Assembly (NCBI RefSeq): GCF_017352135.1
Contig: NZ_CP071454.1
Span: 2,505,001 to 2,569,000, forward strand
From: Rhizobium lentis
Lineage (GTDB): Bacteria; Pseudomonadota; Alphaproteobacteria; Rhizobiales; Rhizobiaceae
DNA: 64,000 bases
Reading direction: 5' to 3'
The notes under the pieces are model-generated. The model saw only the letters and a program-made list of their open reading frames with translations. It was not told the origin of the DNA and made no database searches. Of this stretch, positions 1 to 8,415 are shown in pieces (position 1 is the first letter of the stretch; each line of letters opens with the position of its first letter). Position numbers and translations under genes: made by a program.

Positions 1-2
1 AC

Positions 3-626
3 CGCGCCAACCAGGCCGTCGTTCCGGAAGGCGCCAATATCGGCCTCGGCGTCCAGACCTCGGCGGTCCGCAACCTGCATCTCCAGGGCGAACTCACCCA
101 GACCGGCAACGACCTCGACATCGCGCTAATCGGCAAGGGCTTCTTCCAGATCCAGTCGACCGACGGTACGACGCTCTATACCCGCGCCGGCGCCTTCAAC
201 AAGAACGACCAGGGCCAGCTCGTCACCATCGACGGTTATGAGGTTCTCCCCGGCATCACCATCCCGCAGGGTTCGACCGAACTGACGATCAGCCGCTCCG
301 GTGAGGTTTCGGTCAAGCTGCCGGGGTCGACTGATGTGACCGTGCTCGGCCAGTTGACCCTTGCCGATTTCGTCAACGAGGCGGGCCTCCAGCCCATCGG
401 CGACAACCTCTTCCAGGAAACCCCGGCCTCGGGTGACGCCGTCATCGGCAATCCCGACGAGGAAGGTTTCGGCTACATGAAGCAGGGTTATCTGGAATCC
501 TCGAACGTCGACCCGGTGAAGGAAATCACCGAGCTGATATCGGCCCAGCGCGCTTACGAAATGAATTCCAAGGTGATCACCACCGCTGATGAAATGGCCT
601 CCATCGTCAGCAAGAACCTGAAGTAA
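3..626 (+). CDS. flgG: FlgG distal rod protein, 5' truncated by window edge
   Basis: C-terminal 207 codons of the distal rod protein, which forms the drive shaft between the rings and the hook. The start lies left of the window; the frame is open from base 3. Visible hallmarks are the [20 protein letters not shown] core, shared by rod and hook proteins, and the C-terminal helix with [25 protein letters not shown] split over residues near the end (E-x-x-x-x-I-x-x-Q-R-A-Y-E). The stop is 16 bases before flgA, so the two are almost certainly co-transcribed. Confidence 0.95.
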   Translation, partial: RANQAVVPEGANIGLGVQTSAVRNLHLQGELTQTGNDLDIALIGKGFFQIQSTDGTTLYTRAGAFNKNDQGQLVTIDGYEVLPGITIPQGSTELTISRSGEVSVKLPGSTDVTVLGQLTLADFVNEAGLQPIGDNLFQETPASGDAVIGNPDEEGFGYMKQGYLESSNVDPVKEITELISAQRAYEMNSKVITTADEMASIVSKNLK

Positions 627-642
627 AGGGAAGGGCCGAAAC

Positions 643-1125
643 ATGATGTTTTGCCGGGCGAGACATATCTCGGGATGGATGGCGGCAGCCATGATCGCAG
701 TCGCGGGCATCGTCGTGCCCGCGGGCGCCGACGCCGGCATGGGTTATGCCGTCGTCCCGACCACGATCATCTACCCCGGCGACACATTGTCGGGCAGCCA
801 GCTTCAGGAGGTTGAGGTCACCAATCCCAACCTCGCCGGAGATTACGCCAAATCGATTTCGCAGGTCGAAGGTCTGGTTTCCAAACGCACGCTGCTGCCG
901 GGCCGCACAATCTCGGTTTCAGCCCTGCGCGAGCCCTATACCGTGACGCGCGGCTCGTCGATCCGCCTGGTCTTCACGCTCGGCGCGATGACGATCTCAG
1001 CCGCCGGCACGCCGCTCGAAGACGGCGCGACGGGGCAGATGATCCGCGCGCGCAATATGGATTCCGGTGTCATCGTCAGCGGTACCGTGCTCGCCGACGG
1101 CACGATCCATGTGAGGGCGAAATGA
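643..1125 (+). CDS. flgA: FlgA, P-ring assembly chaperone
   Basis: Periplasmic chaperone that helps FlgI assemble into the P ring around the rod. The 160-residue product has an N-terminal hydrophobic segment (about residues 11-30) ending in an Ala-rich cleavage region, then a SAF-type domain; near the C-terminus the stretch QMIRARNMDSGVIVSGTV is the typical FlgA ending, where the protein carries 'R-x-x-N-x-x-S-x-x-x-x-x-G-x-V'. Length is short compared with enterobacterial FlgA (about 219) but usual for Rhizobiales. Its last codon overlaps the flgI start (ATGA), indicating coupled translation. Confidence 0.92.
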   Translation: MMFCRARHISGWMAAAMIAVAGIVVPAGADAGMGYAVVPTTIIYPGDTLSGSQLQEVEVTNPNLAGDYAKSISQVEGLVSKRTLLPGRTISVSALREPYTVTRGSSIRLVFTLGAMTISAAGTPLEDGATGQMIRARNMDSGVIVSGTVLADGTIHVRAK

Positions 1126-2243
1126 AAATGTTTTTCCGTATCGTCACCTTTGTTGCGGTCGTCGCCATGAGTCTGGCCGACGTAGCGCCCGCCTGGGCGC
1201 TGACGTCCCGCATCAAGGATATCGCTTCGCTTCAGGCCGGCCGCGATAACCAGCTGATCGGGTACGGCCTCATCGTGGGCCTGCAGGGAACTGGCGACGG
1301 CTTCCGCGCCTCGCCCTTCACCGAGCAGTCGATGCGGGCAATGCTCCAGAATCTCGGCATCTCCACGCAGGGCGGCCAGTCCAACGCGAAGAACACCGCG
1401 GCCGTGATGGTCACCGCCAACCTGCCGCCCTTTGCAAGCCCCGGCAGCCGCCTCGATGTCACGGTGAGCTCGCTCGGTGATGCGACCTCGCTGCGCGGCG
1501 GCACACTCGTCATGACCTCGCTTTCCGGCGCCGACGGTCAGATCTACGCTGTCGCCCAGGGCTCCGTTATCGTCTCCGGCTTTCAGGCGCAGGGACAGGC
1601 GGCGACCGTGACCGAAGGCGTCACCACCGCCGGCCGCGTGCCCGGCGGCGCCATCATCGAACGCGAATTGCCATCTCACTTCAAGGATTCGGTCAATCTC
1701 GTCCTGCAGCTGCGCAATCCCGACTTCTCGACGGCGATCCGCATTGCCGACATCGTCAATGGCTATGCTTCCGCGCGCTTCGGCGGCCCGGTCGCCGAAG
1801 CCAAGGATTCGCAGGAAGTGGTGATTCAGAAGCCGCGCACGGCCGATCTCACCCGGCTGATGGCCGATGTCGAGAATCTGATCGTCGAAACCGATACGCC
1901 GGCCAAGGTCGTCATCAACGAGCGCACAGGAACGATCGTCATCGGCTCCGACGTGCGCGTATCGCCGGTCGCCGTCAGCTACGGCACTCTGACGGTTCAG
2001 GTCACCGAGACGCCGCAGATCATCCAGCCCGAACCCTTCTCGCGCGGGCGGACCGCGGTCCAGCCGCAGACCGATATCGCGGCTGAGCAGACCGGCGGGC
2101 GCGTTGCCATCATCGACGGTCCCGACCTCAGGACCCTTGTCGCCGGCCTCAACAATATCGGCGTGAAACCGGATGGCATCATCGCCATTCTCCAGGGCAT
2201 CAAATCGGCGGGCGCCCTGCAGGCGGAGCTTGTGCTGCAATGA
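1122..2243 (+). CDS. flgI: FlgI, flagellar P-ring protein
   Basis: Forms the periplasmic P ring that acts as a bushing for the rod in the peptidoglycan layer. The 373-residue product has a signal peptide (about residues 1-26, ending AWA), then the characteristic SRIKDIASLQAGRDNQLIGY opening and LVGLQGTGDG-like stretch, and a C-terminal region with the 'L-x-x-L-x-x-I-G-V-K-P-D-x-I-x-I-L-Q' signature. Length and features are typical. It overlaps flgA upstream and motE downstream by four bases each. Confidence 0.96.
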   Translation: MKMFFRIVTFVAVVAMSLADVAPAWALTSRIKDIASLQAGRDNQLIGYGLIVGLQGTGDGFRASPFTEQSMRAMLQNLGISTQGGQSNAKNTAAVMVTANLPPFASPGSRLDVTVSSLGDATSLRGGTLVMTSLSGADGQIYAVAQGSVIVSGFQAQGQAATVTEGVTTAGRVPGGAIIERELPSHFKDSVNLVLQLRNPDFSTAIRIADIVNGYASARFGGPVAEAKDSQEVVIQKPRTADLTRLMADVENLIVETDTPAKVVINERTGTIVIGSDVRVSPVAVSYGTLTVQVTETPQIIQPEPFSRGRTAVQPQTDIAAEQTGGRVAIIDGPDLRTLVAGLNNIGVKPDGIIAILQGIKSAGALQAELVLQ

Positions 2244-2779
2244 TCAAGATCATCAACCCTGACATGACGGTCCTGCAGTTGCTGCGCCGGCTGGCGCTGC
2301 CGGCAGCCGGTCTCGTCCTTCTGTCGATCCCCGGCGCCTTCGCGCAGGAGCATCCGCAGGGAGACATCACCTCTCAGGACGAGATCAAGCAATTCTGCAC
2401 CAATATCGCCGATCCCGCCCGCGACCAGCGTTACCTCCTGCAGAAGCAGGAACTGGAAAGGCTCCGCGCCGACATCGACGCCCGCATGGCGGAGATGGAC
2501 AAGCGCAAGGCCGAATATCAGGACTGGCTGAAGCGCCGTGACGACTTCCTGAAGCAGGCGGAAGCCGGCCTCACCGAAATCTACCGGAAGATGAAGCCGG
2601 ATGCCGCCGCACTCCAGCTGCAGGATATGAAGATCGAGGTGGCCTCCGCCGTCATCATGCGGCTCGGCCCGCGTCAGTCGAGCCTCATCCTCAACGAGAT
2701 GGACCCGCAGAAGGCCGCCGTCATCGCCAGCATCATCGCCAGTGCGTCCGATCCCAATACGTCGAAGGATCCTTCATGA
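2240..2779 (+). CDS. motE: MotE, periplasmic chaperone for MotC
   Basis: In Sinorhizobium meliloti MotE is a periplasmic protein needed for correct folding and stability of MotC, and it sits between flgI and flgH exactly as here. The 179-residue product has a signal peptide ending near PGAFAQ (residue about 35), a charged coiled-coil (about 60-120, rich in K/R/E/D) and a C-terminal MgtE-N-like helical stretch containing 'LILNEMDPQKAAVIASII'. The first ATG overlaps the flgI stop; a second in-frame ATG eight codons on (MTVLQLL) is also possible and would still leave a signal peptide. Confidence 0.85.
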   Translation: MIKIINPDMTVLQLLRRLALPAAGLVLLSIPGAFAQEHPQGDITSQDEIKQFCTNIADPARDQRYLLQKQELERLRADIDARMAEMDKRKAEYQDWLKRRDDFLKQAEAGLTEIYRKMKPDAAALQLQDMKIEVASAVIMRLGPRQSSLILNEMDPQKAAVIASIIASASDPNTSKDPS

Positions 2780-3492
2780 ACATGCGTTTCCCGGCCGCGA
2801 TCGCCGCCCTCGCACTCCTTGCGGGCTGCCAGTCCCCGACGGCAGTCAGCGAGATCGGCCGTGCGCCCGCCATGAGCCCCATCGGCAGCGGTCTCGCCTA
2901 TGGCCAGACGCCGCAGATGGCGCTCTATCCGAAGCAGCCGCGCGCCGTGGCGCAGGGCTATTCGCTGTGGAGCGACTCGCAGGCTGCGCTCTTCAAAGAT
3001 GCGCGCGCTTTGAACGTCGGCGACATCCTGACCGTCGATATCCAGATCAACGACAAGGCTTCCTTCGACAACGAGACCAACCGCAGCCGTACCAATTCGA
3101 GCGGCATGAGCTGGGACGTCAATGCCCAGATCTTCGGCTGGACGCCCGAATCCAAGACCGATCTGACCTATGGTTCCGACACCAGCACCGATGGCAAGGG
3201 CAAGATCGAGCGAACCGACAAGATCACCCTGCTCGTCGCGGCCGTCGTCACCGGTATTCTCGAGAACGGCAACCTGGTCATCTCGGGTTCGCAGGAAGTC
3301 AGGCTGAACCAGGAACTGCGTATCCTGAACGTCGCCGGCATCGTGCGTCCGCAGGACGTCAACGCCGACAACCAGATCTCCTATGACAAGATCGCCGAAG
3401 CCCGCATCTCCTATGGCGGCCGCGGCCGCCTGATGGAAGTGCAGCAGCCGCCGCGCGGCCAGCAGGCCGTCGATCTTTTCTCGCCGCTTTGA
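2776..3492 (+). CDS. flgH: FlgH, flagellar L-ring lipoprotein
   Basis: Outer-membrane L-ring subunit, the upper half of the bushing around the rod. The 238-residue product opens with a lipoprotein signal peptide whose lipobox is L-L-A-G-C at residues about 15-19, so Cys19 is the likely lipidated residue. The body carries the family's 'D-A-R-A-L-N-V-G-D-I-L-T-V' region and a conserved C-terminal stretch around 'ISYGGRGRLMEVQQP'. The start overlaps the motE stop (ATGA), continuing the tightly coupled operon. Confidence 0.95.
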   Translation: MNMRFPAAIAALALLAGCQSPTAVSEIGRAPAMSPIGSGLAYGQTPQMALYPKQPRAVAQGYSLWSDSQAALFKDARALNVGDILTVDIQINDKASFDNETNRSRTNSSGMSWDVNAQIFGWTPESKTDLTYGSDTSTDGKGKIERTDKITLLVAAVVTGILENGNLVISGSQEVRLNQELRILNVAGIVRPQDVNADNQISYDKIAEARISYGGRGRLMEVQQPPRGQQAVDLFSPL

Positions 3493-3504
3493 GGCTGAAC
3501 GACG

Positions 3505-4011
3505 ATGGCACACATAGATGCAGGCCTCGGTCAATCGAAGAAGAAATCCGGCTCGCTGATGACGATCATCGGCATCGCCGTGCTGACATTGGTCGGCGCC
3601 GGCGGCGGTTGGGCGGTGGGCACGATCGTCGCGCCCGAAATCAAGGGCGCCAAGGAGGCCGAACAGGCCAAGGACGCCGAGGCCAAGAAGAAGGCCGAGG
3701 AGGGCCTGGCGCGCATCTCGACCGAGGCCAACAACGTCGTCCAGCTCGAGCCGATCACCTCCAACCTTGCCTATCCCTCGGAAAACTGGGTCCGACTCGA
3801 GGTCGCGCTGCTGTTCAACGGGCCGCCTGACGTCAAGGTTTCCGAGGATATTCACCAGGATATCCTCGCCTATATCAGGACCGTTTCCCTGCAGCAGATC
3901 GAGGGGCCGCGGGGCTTTCAATATCTCAAGGATGACATACAGGAACGTGTTGACCTTCGCTCGCAAGGACGGGTATCGAAAGTCATGTTCAGGACCTTTG
4001 TCATCGAATGA
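3505..4011 (+). CDS. fliL: FliL, basal-body-associated stator-supporting protein
   Basis: Single-pass inner-membrane protein that associates with stator units. The 168-residue product has a short charged cytoplasmic N-terminus, one transmembrane helix (about 20-42), a Lys/Ala/Glu-rich linker (about 46-75) and a periplasmic domain ending in the family pattern 'F-R-T-F-V-I-E'. Lies 12 bases after flgH and overlaps fliP by four bases. Length is normal for the family. Confidence 0.9.
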   Translation: MAHIDAGLGQSKKKSGSLMTIIGIAVLTLVGAGGGWAVGTIVAPEIKGAKEAEQAKDAEAKKKAEEGLARISTEANNVVQLEPITSNLAYPSENWVRLEVALLFNGPPDVKVSEDIHQDILAYIRTVSLQQIEGPRGFQYLKDDIQERVDLRSQGRVSKVMFRTFVIE

Positions 4012-4745
4012 TTCGATTCATAGTTTTCCTTGCCGCCATGATGACGGTACCGGAACTGGCGGTGGCACAGCAGCTGCCGACTGACTTGTTGAACGTGCCG
4101 GTCGATGGCTCGGTCGCCGCCTGGATCATCCGCACCTTCGGCCTGCTGACCGTCCTTTCGATCGCGCCGGGCATCCTGATCATGGTGACGAGCTTCCCGC
4201 GCTTCATCATCGCCTTCTCGATCCTGCGTTCGGGCATGGGCCTCTCCTCGACGCCCTCCAACATGATCCTCCTGTCGCTGTCGCTGTTCATGACCTTCTA
4301 CGTCATGTCGCCGACCTTCGATCAGGCCTGGCAGAACGGCGTACAGCCGCTGCTTGCCAATCAGATCAACGAGACCGAGGCGGTCCAGCGTATCGCCGAT
4401 CCCTTCCGCACCTTCATGGCGGCCAATACCCGCGACAAAGACCTGGCGCTTTTCGTCGACCTGGCGCGCGAACGCGGACAGAATATCCAGACGACCGATC
4501 CGATCGATTACCGGGTGCTGATCCCGGCCTTCATGATTTCCGAAATTCGCCGCGGTTTCGAGATCGGCTTTCTTGTCGTTTTGCCGTTCCTGGTCATCGA
4601 TCTCATTGTCGCAACCATCACCATGGCGATGGGCATGATGATGCTGCCGCCGACCTCGATCTCGCTGCCGTTCAAGATTCTCTTTTTCGTGCTGATCGAC
4701 GGCTGGAATCTGCTCGTCGGAAGCCTGGTGCGCTCGTTCAGCTGA
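4008..4745 (+). CDS. fliP: FliP, export gate protein
   Basis: Core component of the FliPQR export gate at the centre of the basal body, through which rod, hook and filament subunits leave the cytoplasm. The 245-residue product has a cleavable-type signal peptide (ends about residue 21), then hydrophobic segments around 40-70, 85-105, 185-215 and 220-243, with family motifs 'FPRFIIAFSILR' and 'LPFKILFFVLIDGW'. It is the last gene before a strong terminator, separating it from its partners fliQ and fliR, which lie about 19 kb downstream. Confidence 0.95.
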   Translation: MIRFIVFLAAMMTVPELAVAQQLPTDLLNVPVDGSVAAWIIRTFGLLTVLSIAPGILIMVTSFPRFIIAFSILRSGMGLSSTPSNMILLSLSLFMTFYVMSPTFDQAWQNGVQPLLANQINETEAVQRIADPFRTFMAANTRDKDLALFVDLARERGQNIQTTDPIDYRVLIPAFMISEIRRGFEIGFLVVLPFLVIDLIVATITMAMGMMMLPPTSISLPFKILFFVLIDGWNLLVGSLVRSFS

Positions 4746-4770
4746 CCGGCTGCCCTCCTTTACCTTTCCC

Positions 4771-4810
4771 AACGAAAAACCCGCCGGATCGCTCCGGCGG
4801 GTTTTTCGTT
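4771..4810. terminator. Bidirectional rho-independent terminator
   Basis: Perfect 18-base inverted repeat with a TCGC loop: AACGAAAAACCCGCCGGA pairs with its complement, leaving T-runs on both strands. It lies between the convergent ends of fliP and the minus-strand glycosyltransferase gene, so it can end both transcripts. Confidence 0.93.
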
Positions 4811-4823
4811 GAGATCGAAGGCC

Positions 4824-6797
4824 TCACTCGCTGGCGAAGGGCGCCATGCGCGGCGGCAGCGCCGGAACATCCATGTGGTCGGGCGCCAGATGTTGTTTGG
4901 CCCGTTCGGCCATGATTTCGTAGGCCTGCTCCAGATGATGGCAGAATCGTTCGGCGTCGAACAGCGGCGCGATATAGCGCCTCTCCTTCAGATGTTCCTT
5001 GAATTCGGCGATCCGCCCGGGATTCTGCGCCAGCTCGACGGCGAGATCCTCGTATGCCTGCAGGTCGCTTGCGACGAGTTCCGGCAGGTCGATCGCCCTG
5101 AGCAGGCTTTCGCTGACGCGCGAGGCGAAGTTCGTCCCCTTGAGGGTCAGGACCGGCAGCCCGCCCCAGAGCTGCTCCGAGGTGGTCGTGTGGCCATTGA
5201 CGGGGAAGGTGTCGATGCCGAGGTCAGCTGCCTGCTGACGGTCGATATGTTCTTCGTAGGGCGCGCGCGGGCAGAAGATGATGCGCTTGGCGGAAATGCC
5301 TGCCGCCTGAAATTGCTTCAAGAGGTTTGCCTGGTTGCGCGGCGTATTCGCCATCAGCCAGAGCACGCTGTTCGGTGCCCGCTTGAGGATCCGGCACCAG
5401 CTGTTGATCGTCTCGGGCGTGATTTTGCGGTTGCCGTTGAAGGACGCAAAGATGAAGGCTTCTTCCGGAAGGCCGAGCTGTTGACGCGTGACCGGACGAG
5501 GCTTCGGACGATGCGTCGGATCGTTCGGCTGGTAGCTTTCCGGAAGCCGGCAGAATTTCTCATGGTAGAACGGCTTGGCCACCTCGGGCAGGACGAAATG
5601 GTCGCCGATGACATAGTCGAGGTCGATATTGACCGTGCTGCCGGGAAAGCCGAGCCAGCCCACATGCACAGGTGCGAGCGGCAGGTTGAAAACCGTCGCG
5701 CGGCTGCCCGACGTATGACCCTTCAGGTCGACCATGATGTCGATATTGTGCTCGCGTACGGTTTCCAGCACCGCCTGGTCGGAGAAGCCGTGAATGTCCA
5801 CGATCCTGCCCCAGCGGCTGCGGTCGGTGTCATTGTGTTTCAGGTATTCGGGGCCTGTATGGCAGAAGAGCGTCACCTCGAACCTGTCCTTGTCGTGCAG
5901 TTCGAGAATGCGCTGCAGGAGCTTCATCGTCGCGTGGCGATCCCAGAAGTCCGATGACATGTAGCCGATCCGGATCTTGTTCGACCATGTGTGCGGCTGG
6001 TTGCGGCGGAAAGCGACCCGTTCCTGGTTGAGCGGGGCAGTGCCGATCGTTGCGTATCGGTTGAAATCTTCGTTGCCGCACCAGTGCAGATGATAGAAGG
6101 GGTTGTCCTTGCGCAAAATCTCCACGTCACCCTTTGCCAGGGCCGCGTCGATCACCGTCTGATGCTTGGCTGCCTCTTCGAAATCGTTGAATTCACGGGC
6201 GAATACAAGGTGGAGAAAGCGGAAGGCGTGATTGCCGGGAAAACGCTTGAAGATGTTGCGCGCAAGCGCCTGGTTGGTTGCGTCGTTGAGATCGTCGCTC
6301 AGCAGCAGGGCCGCCAGGCGCAGGTGATCGGGATTCATGCTTTCCGACAGAACCGTCTTGAACGGGCGGATGATATCCCGCTGCTGGCGCTTCAGATAAA
6401 TCGAGGTGATGATGAAGGCGAGTTCGGCATCTTCCTGCGCCTTGGTGAGGTTGCGCATGGCGATCAGCAGCGCTTCATCCTCGTTGCCGGTCTCGTAATG
6501 CAGCTTGGCAGCCTGCTTCTGATATTCATAGGCGTTCGGTCCTTCGCAATTGCCGGCCAGGCCATAGGCTTTCGCGGCATCGGCCTTGAAGCCGAGCTGC
6601 ACGAGGTTCTTGGCCAGCAGCGCATAGGTCTTGGCGTCCTGCTGAATATCGATGAGTTGGTTGAGCGCCGCCAAGGACTTTGTGTAGCGGCCGGCCTGGT
6701 AATCTCTGGATGCCGCAGAGAACGAAACTTTGCTGTTCAAAAACCCAACTCCGTGAAGGAAATGTTCTGGCATGGCTGTCGGTCGCCGAGCGCGCAT
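4824..6797 (-). CDS. GT41 / O-GlcNAc-transferase-like (SPINDLY-type) glycosyltransferase, candidate flagellin glycosyltransferase
   Basis: About 657 residues. The N-terminal half is helical and TPR-like (for example AGRYTKSLAALNQLIDIQQD near residue 30). The C-terminal half is a GT41 catalytic domain: DLKGHTSGSR near residue 354 followed by APVHVGWLGFPG, a DYVIGD motif, and the nucleotide-sugar-binding block around residue 532 (D-T-F-P-V-N-G-H-T-T-T-S-E-Q-L-W-G-G-L-P-V). GT41 enzymes transfer sugars to Ser/Thr hydroxyls. Placement next to flaA, inside the motility cluster, suggests the flagellins as substrate; this is inference, though some rhizobial flagellins are reported glycosylated. I chose the ATG at 6797 because GGAGGAGGG stands just upstream; a later ATG at 6773 is possible. 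Confidence 0.85.
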   Translation of the reverse strand: MRARRPTAMPEHFLHGVGFLNSKVSFSAASRDYQAGRYTKSLAALNQLIDIQQDAKTYALLAKNLVQLGFKADAAKAYGLAGNCEGPNAYEYQKQAAKLHYETGNEDEALLIAMRNLTKAQEDAELAFIITSIYLKRQQRDIIRPFKTVLSESMNPDHLRLAALLLSDDLNDATNQALARNIFKRFPGNHAFRFLHLVFAREFNDFEEAAKHQTVIDAALAKGDVEILRKDNPFYHLHWCGNEDFNRYATIGTAPLNQERVAFRRNQPHTWSNKIRIGYMSSDFWDRHATMKLLQRILELHDKDRFEVTLFCHTGPEYLKHNDTDRSRWGRIVDIHGFSDQAVLETVREHNIDIMVDLKGHTSGSRATVFNLPLAPVHVGWLGFPGSTVNIDLDYVIGDHFVLPEVAKPFYHEKFCRLPESYQPNDPTHRPKPRPVTRQQLGLPEEAFIFASFNGNRKITPETINSWCRILKRAPNSVLWLMANTPRNQANLLKQFQAAGISAKRIIFCPRAPYEEHIDRQQAADLGIDTFPVNGHTTTSEQLWGGLPVLTLKGTNFASRVSESLLRAIDLPELVASDLQAYEDLAVELAQNPGRIAEFKEHLKERRYIAPLFDAERFCHHLEQAYEIMAERAKQHLAPDHMDVPALPPRMAPFASE

Positions 6798-7006
6798 AAT
6801 CCCTCCTCCCGGACAAGGGGTGGATCGATCCGATGATGCTATCCCGGCACCTGCCACCTTGCCATTCGAAGCTTGCTTGAAACAGGTGGCGCGGTGAGCG
6901 CCTGCTTGTCCTGAAGGTCTCGCCTGTCACAGAAAAACGTCCCCGCGCGCCGGTATAATTTGCTCTTTTCGCTCGAATTCGGATGCCAAAGATGTTCTTC
7001 AGCAGC

Positions 7007-7051
7007 CATTAACTAAGCCTTGTGAGGAGACATTAACTATCCCGTGTGAGG
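7007..7051 (+). promoter_or_regulatory. Tandem direct repeat upstream of flaA, candidate activator site
   Basis: Two copies of CATTAACTA-N6-GTGAGG, at 7007-7027 and 7031-7051. The internal spacing is identical and the copies are exactly 24 bases apart. OmpR-family regulators commonly bind direct repeats, and an OmpR-type flagellar activator (rem) is encoded in this window, so this is a candidate Rem site. A related but less exact sequence (TTAACTTTGCCGTGAG) lies upstream of flaD at 10658-10673. Confidence 0.5.
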
Positions 7052-7150
7052 GCAGGGGCAGGAACCGTATTTTTAAGAAGTTGGCAAGCATTGGCTGCGA
7101 GATTGCCCTGGACATGACGGGTTTGGGCCAACACAAGCAGGCGCCGAGTA

Positions 7151-7205
7151 GCATGAAGCTGGTCCGTCATCGCCGGTACTACAGTCCGGTATGTCCTCCT
7201 TTTTG
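7151..7205 (+). promoter_or_regulatory. Conserved flagellin leader element, flaA copy
   Basis: Begins GCATGAAGCTGGTCC and ends in TCCGGTATGTCC followed by a T-run; ATGTCC lies 40 bases before the flaA start. The same arrangement precedes flaB and flaC. It may be a promoter/5' untranslated region under shared control. The mechanism is not visible from sequence. Confidence 0.55.
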
Positions 7206-7230
7206 TATCTAGTTTCCAGGGGACAGACTT

Positions 7231-8136
7231 ATGACAAGCATTAACACGAATTCTTCCGCACAGGCCGCTCTCCAGACGCTGCGCAGCGTCAACCACGGCC
7301 TCAACCAGACGCAGAACCGCGTTTCCTCCGGTTACCGCGTTGAAAACGCTTCGGACAACGCCGCCTACTGGTCCATCGCAACGACCATGCGTTCGGACAA
7401 CAAGGCACTTTCGGCCGTTTCCGACGCTCTTGGCGTAGGTGCCGCCAAAGTCGACACAGCTTACACTGCGATGGACAGCGCTATCGACGTCGTCACCGAA
7501 ATCAAGGCCAAGCTGGTTGCTGCAACCGAAAGCGGCGTTGACAAGGCCAAGGTTCAGGAAGAAATCGGCCAGTTGCAGCAGCAGCTCCTGAGCATCGCTC
7601 AATCGGCTTCCTTCAATGGCGAAAACTGGGTTGCTGGCGCTGCCGGTACCAAGAGCGTCGTTTCCTCCTTCGTCCGCGACGGTTCCAACGCGGTTTCGGT
7701 CAAGACGACCGACTACGTTCTCAACAGCGGCTCCACGGGCAACGTCCTGTTCGGCATGAGCAACGGTACGGTCGAAACTTCTACCGGCATCCTCGGCACC
7801 TCGTCGGGCGCGACCGGCTCGATCTACTCGATGAGCATCACCAACTTCACCGCCGGTCAGATCCAGACGGCTCTGACCAACGTTGAATCGGCTCTGAAGG
7901 CCATGACCAGCGCCGGCGCTGCTCTCGGCTCGCTCTCCAAGCGCATCGAACTGCAGGACGATTTCGTCGACGCCCTCAGCGACTCGATCGACTCCGGTAT
8001 CGGCCGCCTCGTTGACGCGAACATGGAAGAAGAGTCCTCCAGGCTCAGCGCTCTGCAGACCCAGCAGCAGCTGGCGATCCAGTCGCTGTCGATCGCAAAC
8101 TCCTCTTCGCAGAACATCCTGTCGCTCTTCCGCTAA
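7231..8136 (+). CDS. flaA: Flagellin FlaA
   Basis: Filament subunit of 301 residues, first of four tandem flagellin genes. The N-terminal D0/D1 region carries the flagellin core (SVNHGLNQTQNRVSSGYRVE, then ASDNAAYWSIATTMRSD) and the C-terminus has the conserved coiled helix ending SSSQNILSLFR. The short variable centre is typical of rhizobial complex filaments, which are built of several flagellins and rotate only clockwise. Downstream is its own hairpin terminator, so it is probably monocistronic. Likely export chaperone and regulator partners are FlaF and FlbT. Shares identical DNA blocks with flaB and flaC. Confidence 0.96.
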   Translation: MTSINTNSSAQAALQTLRSVNHGLNQTQNRVSSGYRVENASDNAAYWSIATTMRSDNKALSAVSDALGVGAAKVDTAYTAMDSAIDVVTEIKAKLVAATESGVDKAKVQEEIGQLQQQLLSIAQSASFNGENWVAGAAGTKSVVSSFVRDGSNAVSVKTTDYVLNSGSTGNVLFGMSNGTVETSTGILGTSSGATGSIYSMSITNFTAGQIQTALTNVESALKAMTSAGAALGSLSKRIELQDDFVDALSDSIDSGIGRLVDANMEEESSRLSALQTQQQLAIQSLSIANSSSQNILSLFR

Positions 8137-8159
8137 GAGCGGTCGGCAAAGGCTCCAAG

Positions 8160-8196
8160 TTTCGCGGCCGGGTCATTCCCGGCCGCGAAATGTTTT
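8160..8196 (+). terminator. Terminator after flaA
   Basis: Stem TTCGCGGCCGGG (8161-8172) pairs perfectly with 8178-8189 around a TCATT loop, extended by a T-A pair and followed by TGTTTT. Ends the flaA transcript 24 bases after its stop. Confidence 0.88.
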
Positions 8197-8269
8197 AAAA
8201 TTGGGTTAATGAATATCTCGCTAACCATCAGATATTTTTACGAAATTTCTATTTTGAATTTAGCTTTCC

Positions 8270-8386
8270 TTAACCATCTTGCTGTCTTCTAGGCCCATCG
8301 AAACGGCGAGTTAACCCTAATAGAGATGGTTAACAGGCATGATGCTGATCGCTGTGGGCCGGCCAAAATCCGGAATGTCCCTTTTT
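8270..8386 (+). promoter_or_regulatory. flaB upstream region: shared box, inverted repeat and leader element
   Basis: Contains TTAACCATCTTGCTGTCTTCT (positions 8270-8290, split here as a 21-base block that matches flaC's with two differences), an inverted pair GTTAACC (8310-8316) / GGTTAAC (8328-8334), then GGCATGATGCTGATC and CCGGAATGTCCCTTTTT. ATGTCC is 41 bases before the flaB start. Likely flaB promoter and 5' leader; -10/-35 elements cannot be assigned with confidence. Confidence 0.55.
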
Positions 8387-8415
8387 AAAATCTGCCAACA
8401 AGGGGCAAACAAACT

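Noticed and set aside
936..2240. Long minus-strand open frame over flgI
   Set aside because: Follows the codon phase of flgI, has Arg/Asp/Gly-rich nonsense composition and no ribosome-binding site; a GC-driven shadow.
4809..5957. Plus-strand frame opposite the GT41 gene
   Set aside because: The minus-strand product has clear GT41 motifs; the plus frame begins inside the terminator and lacks a start site.
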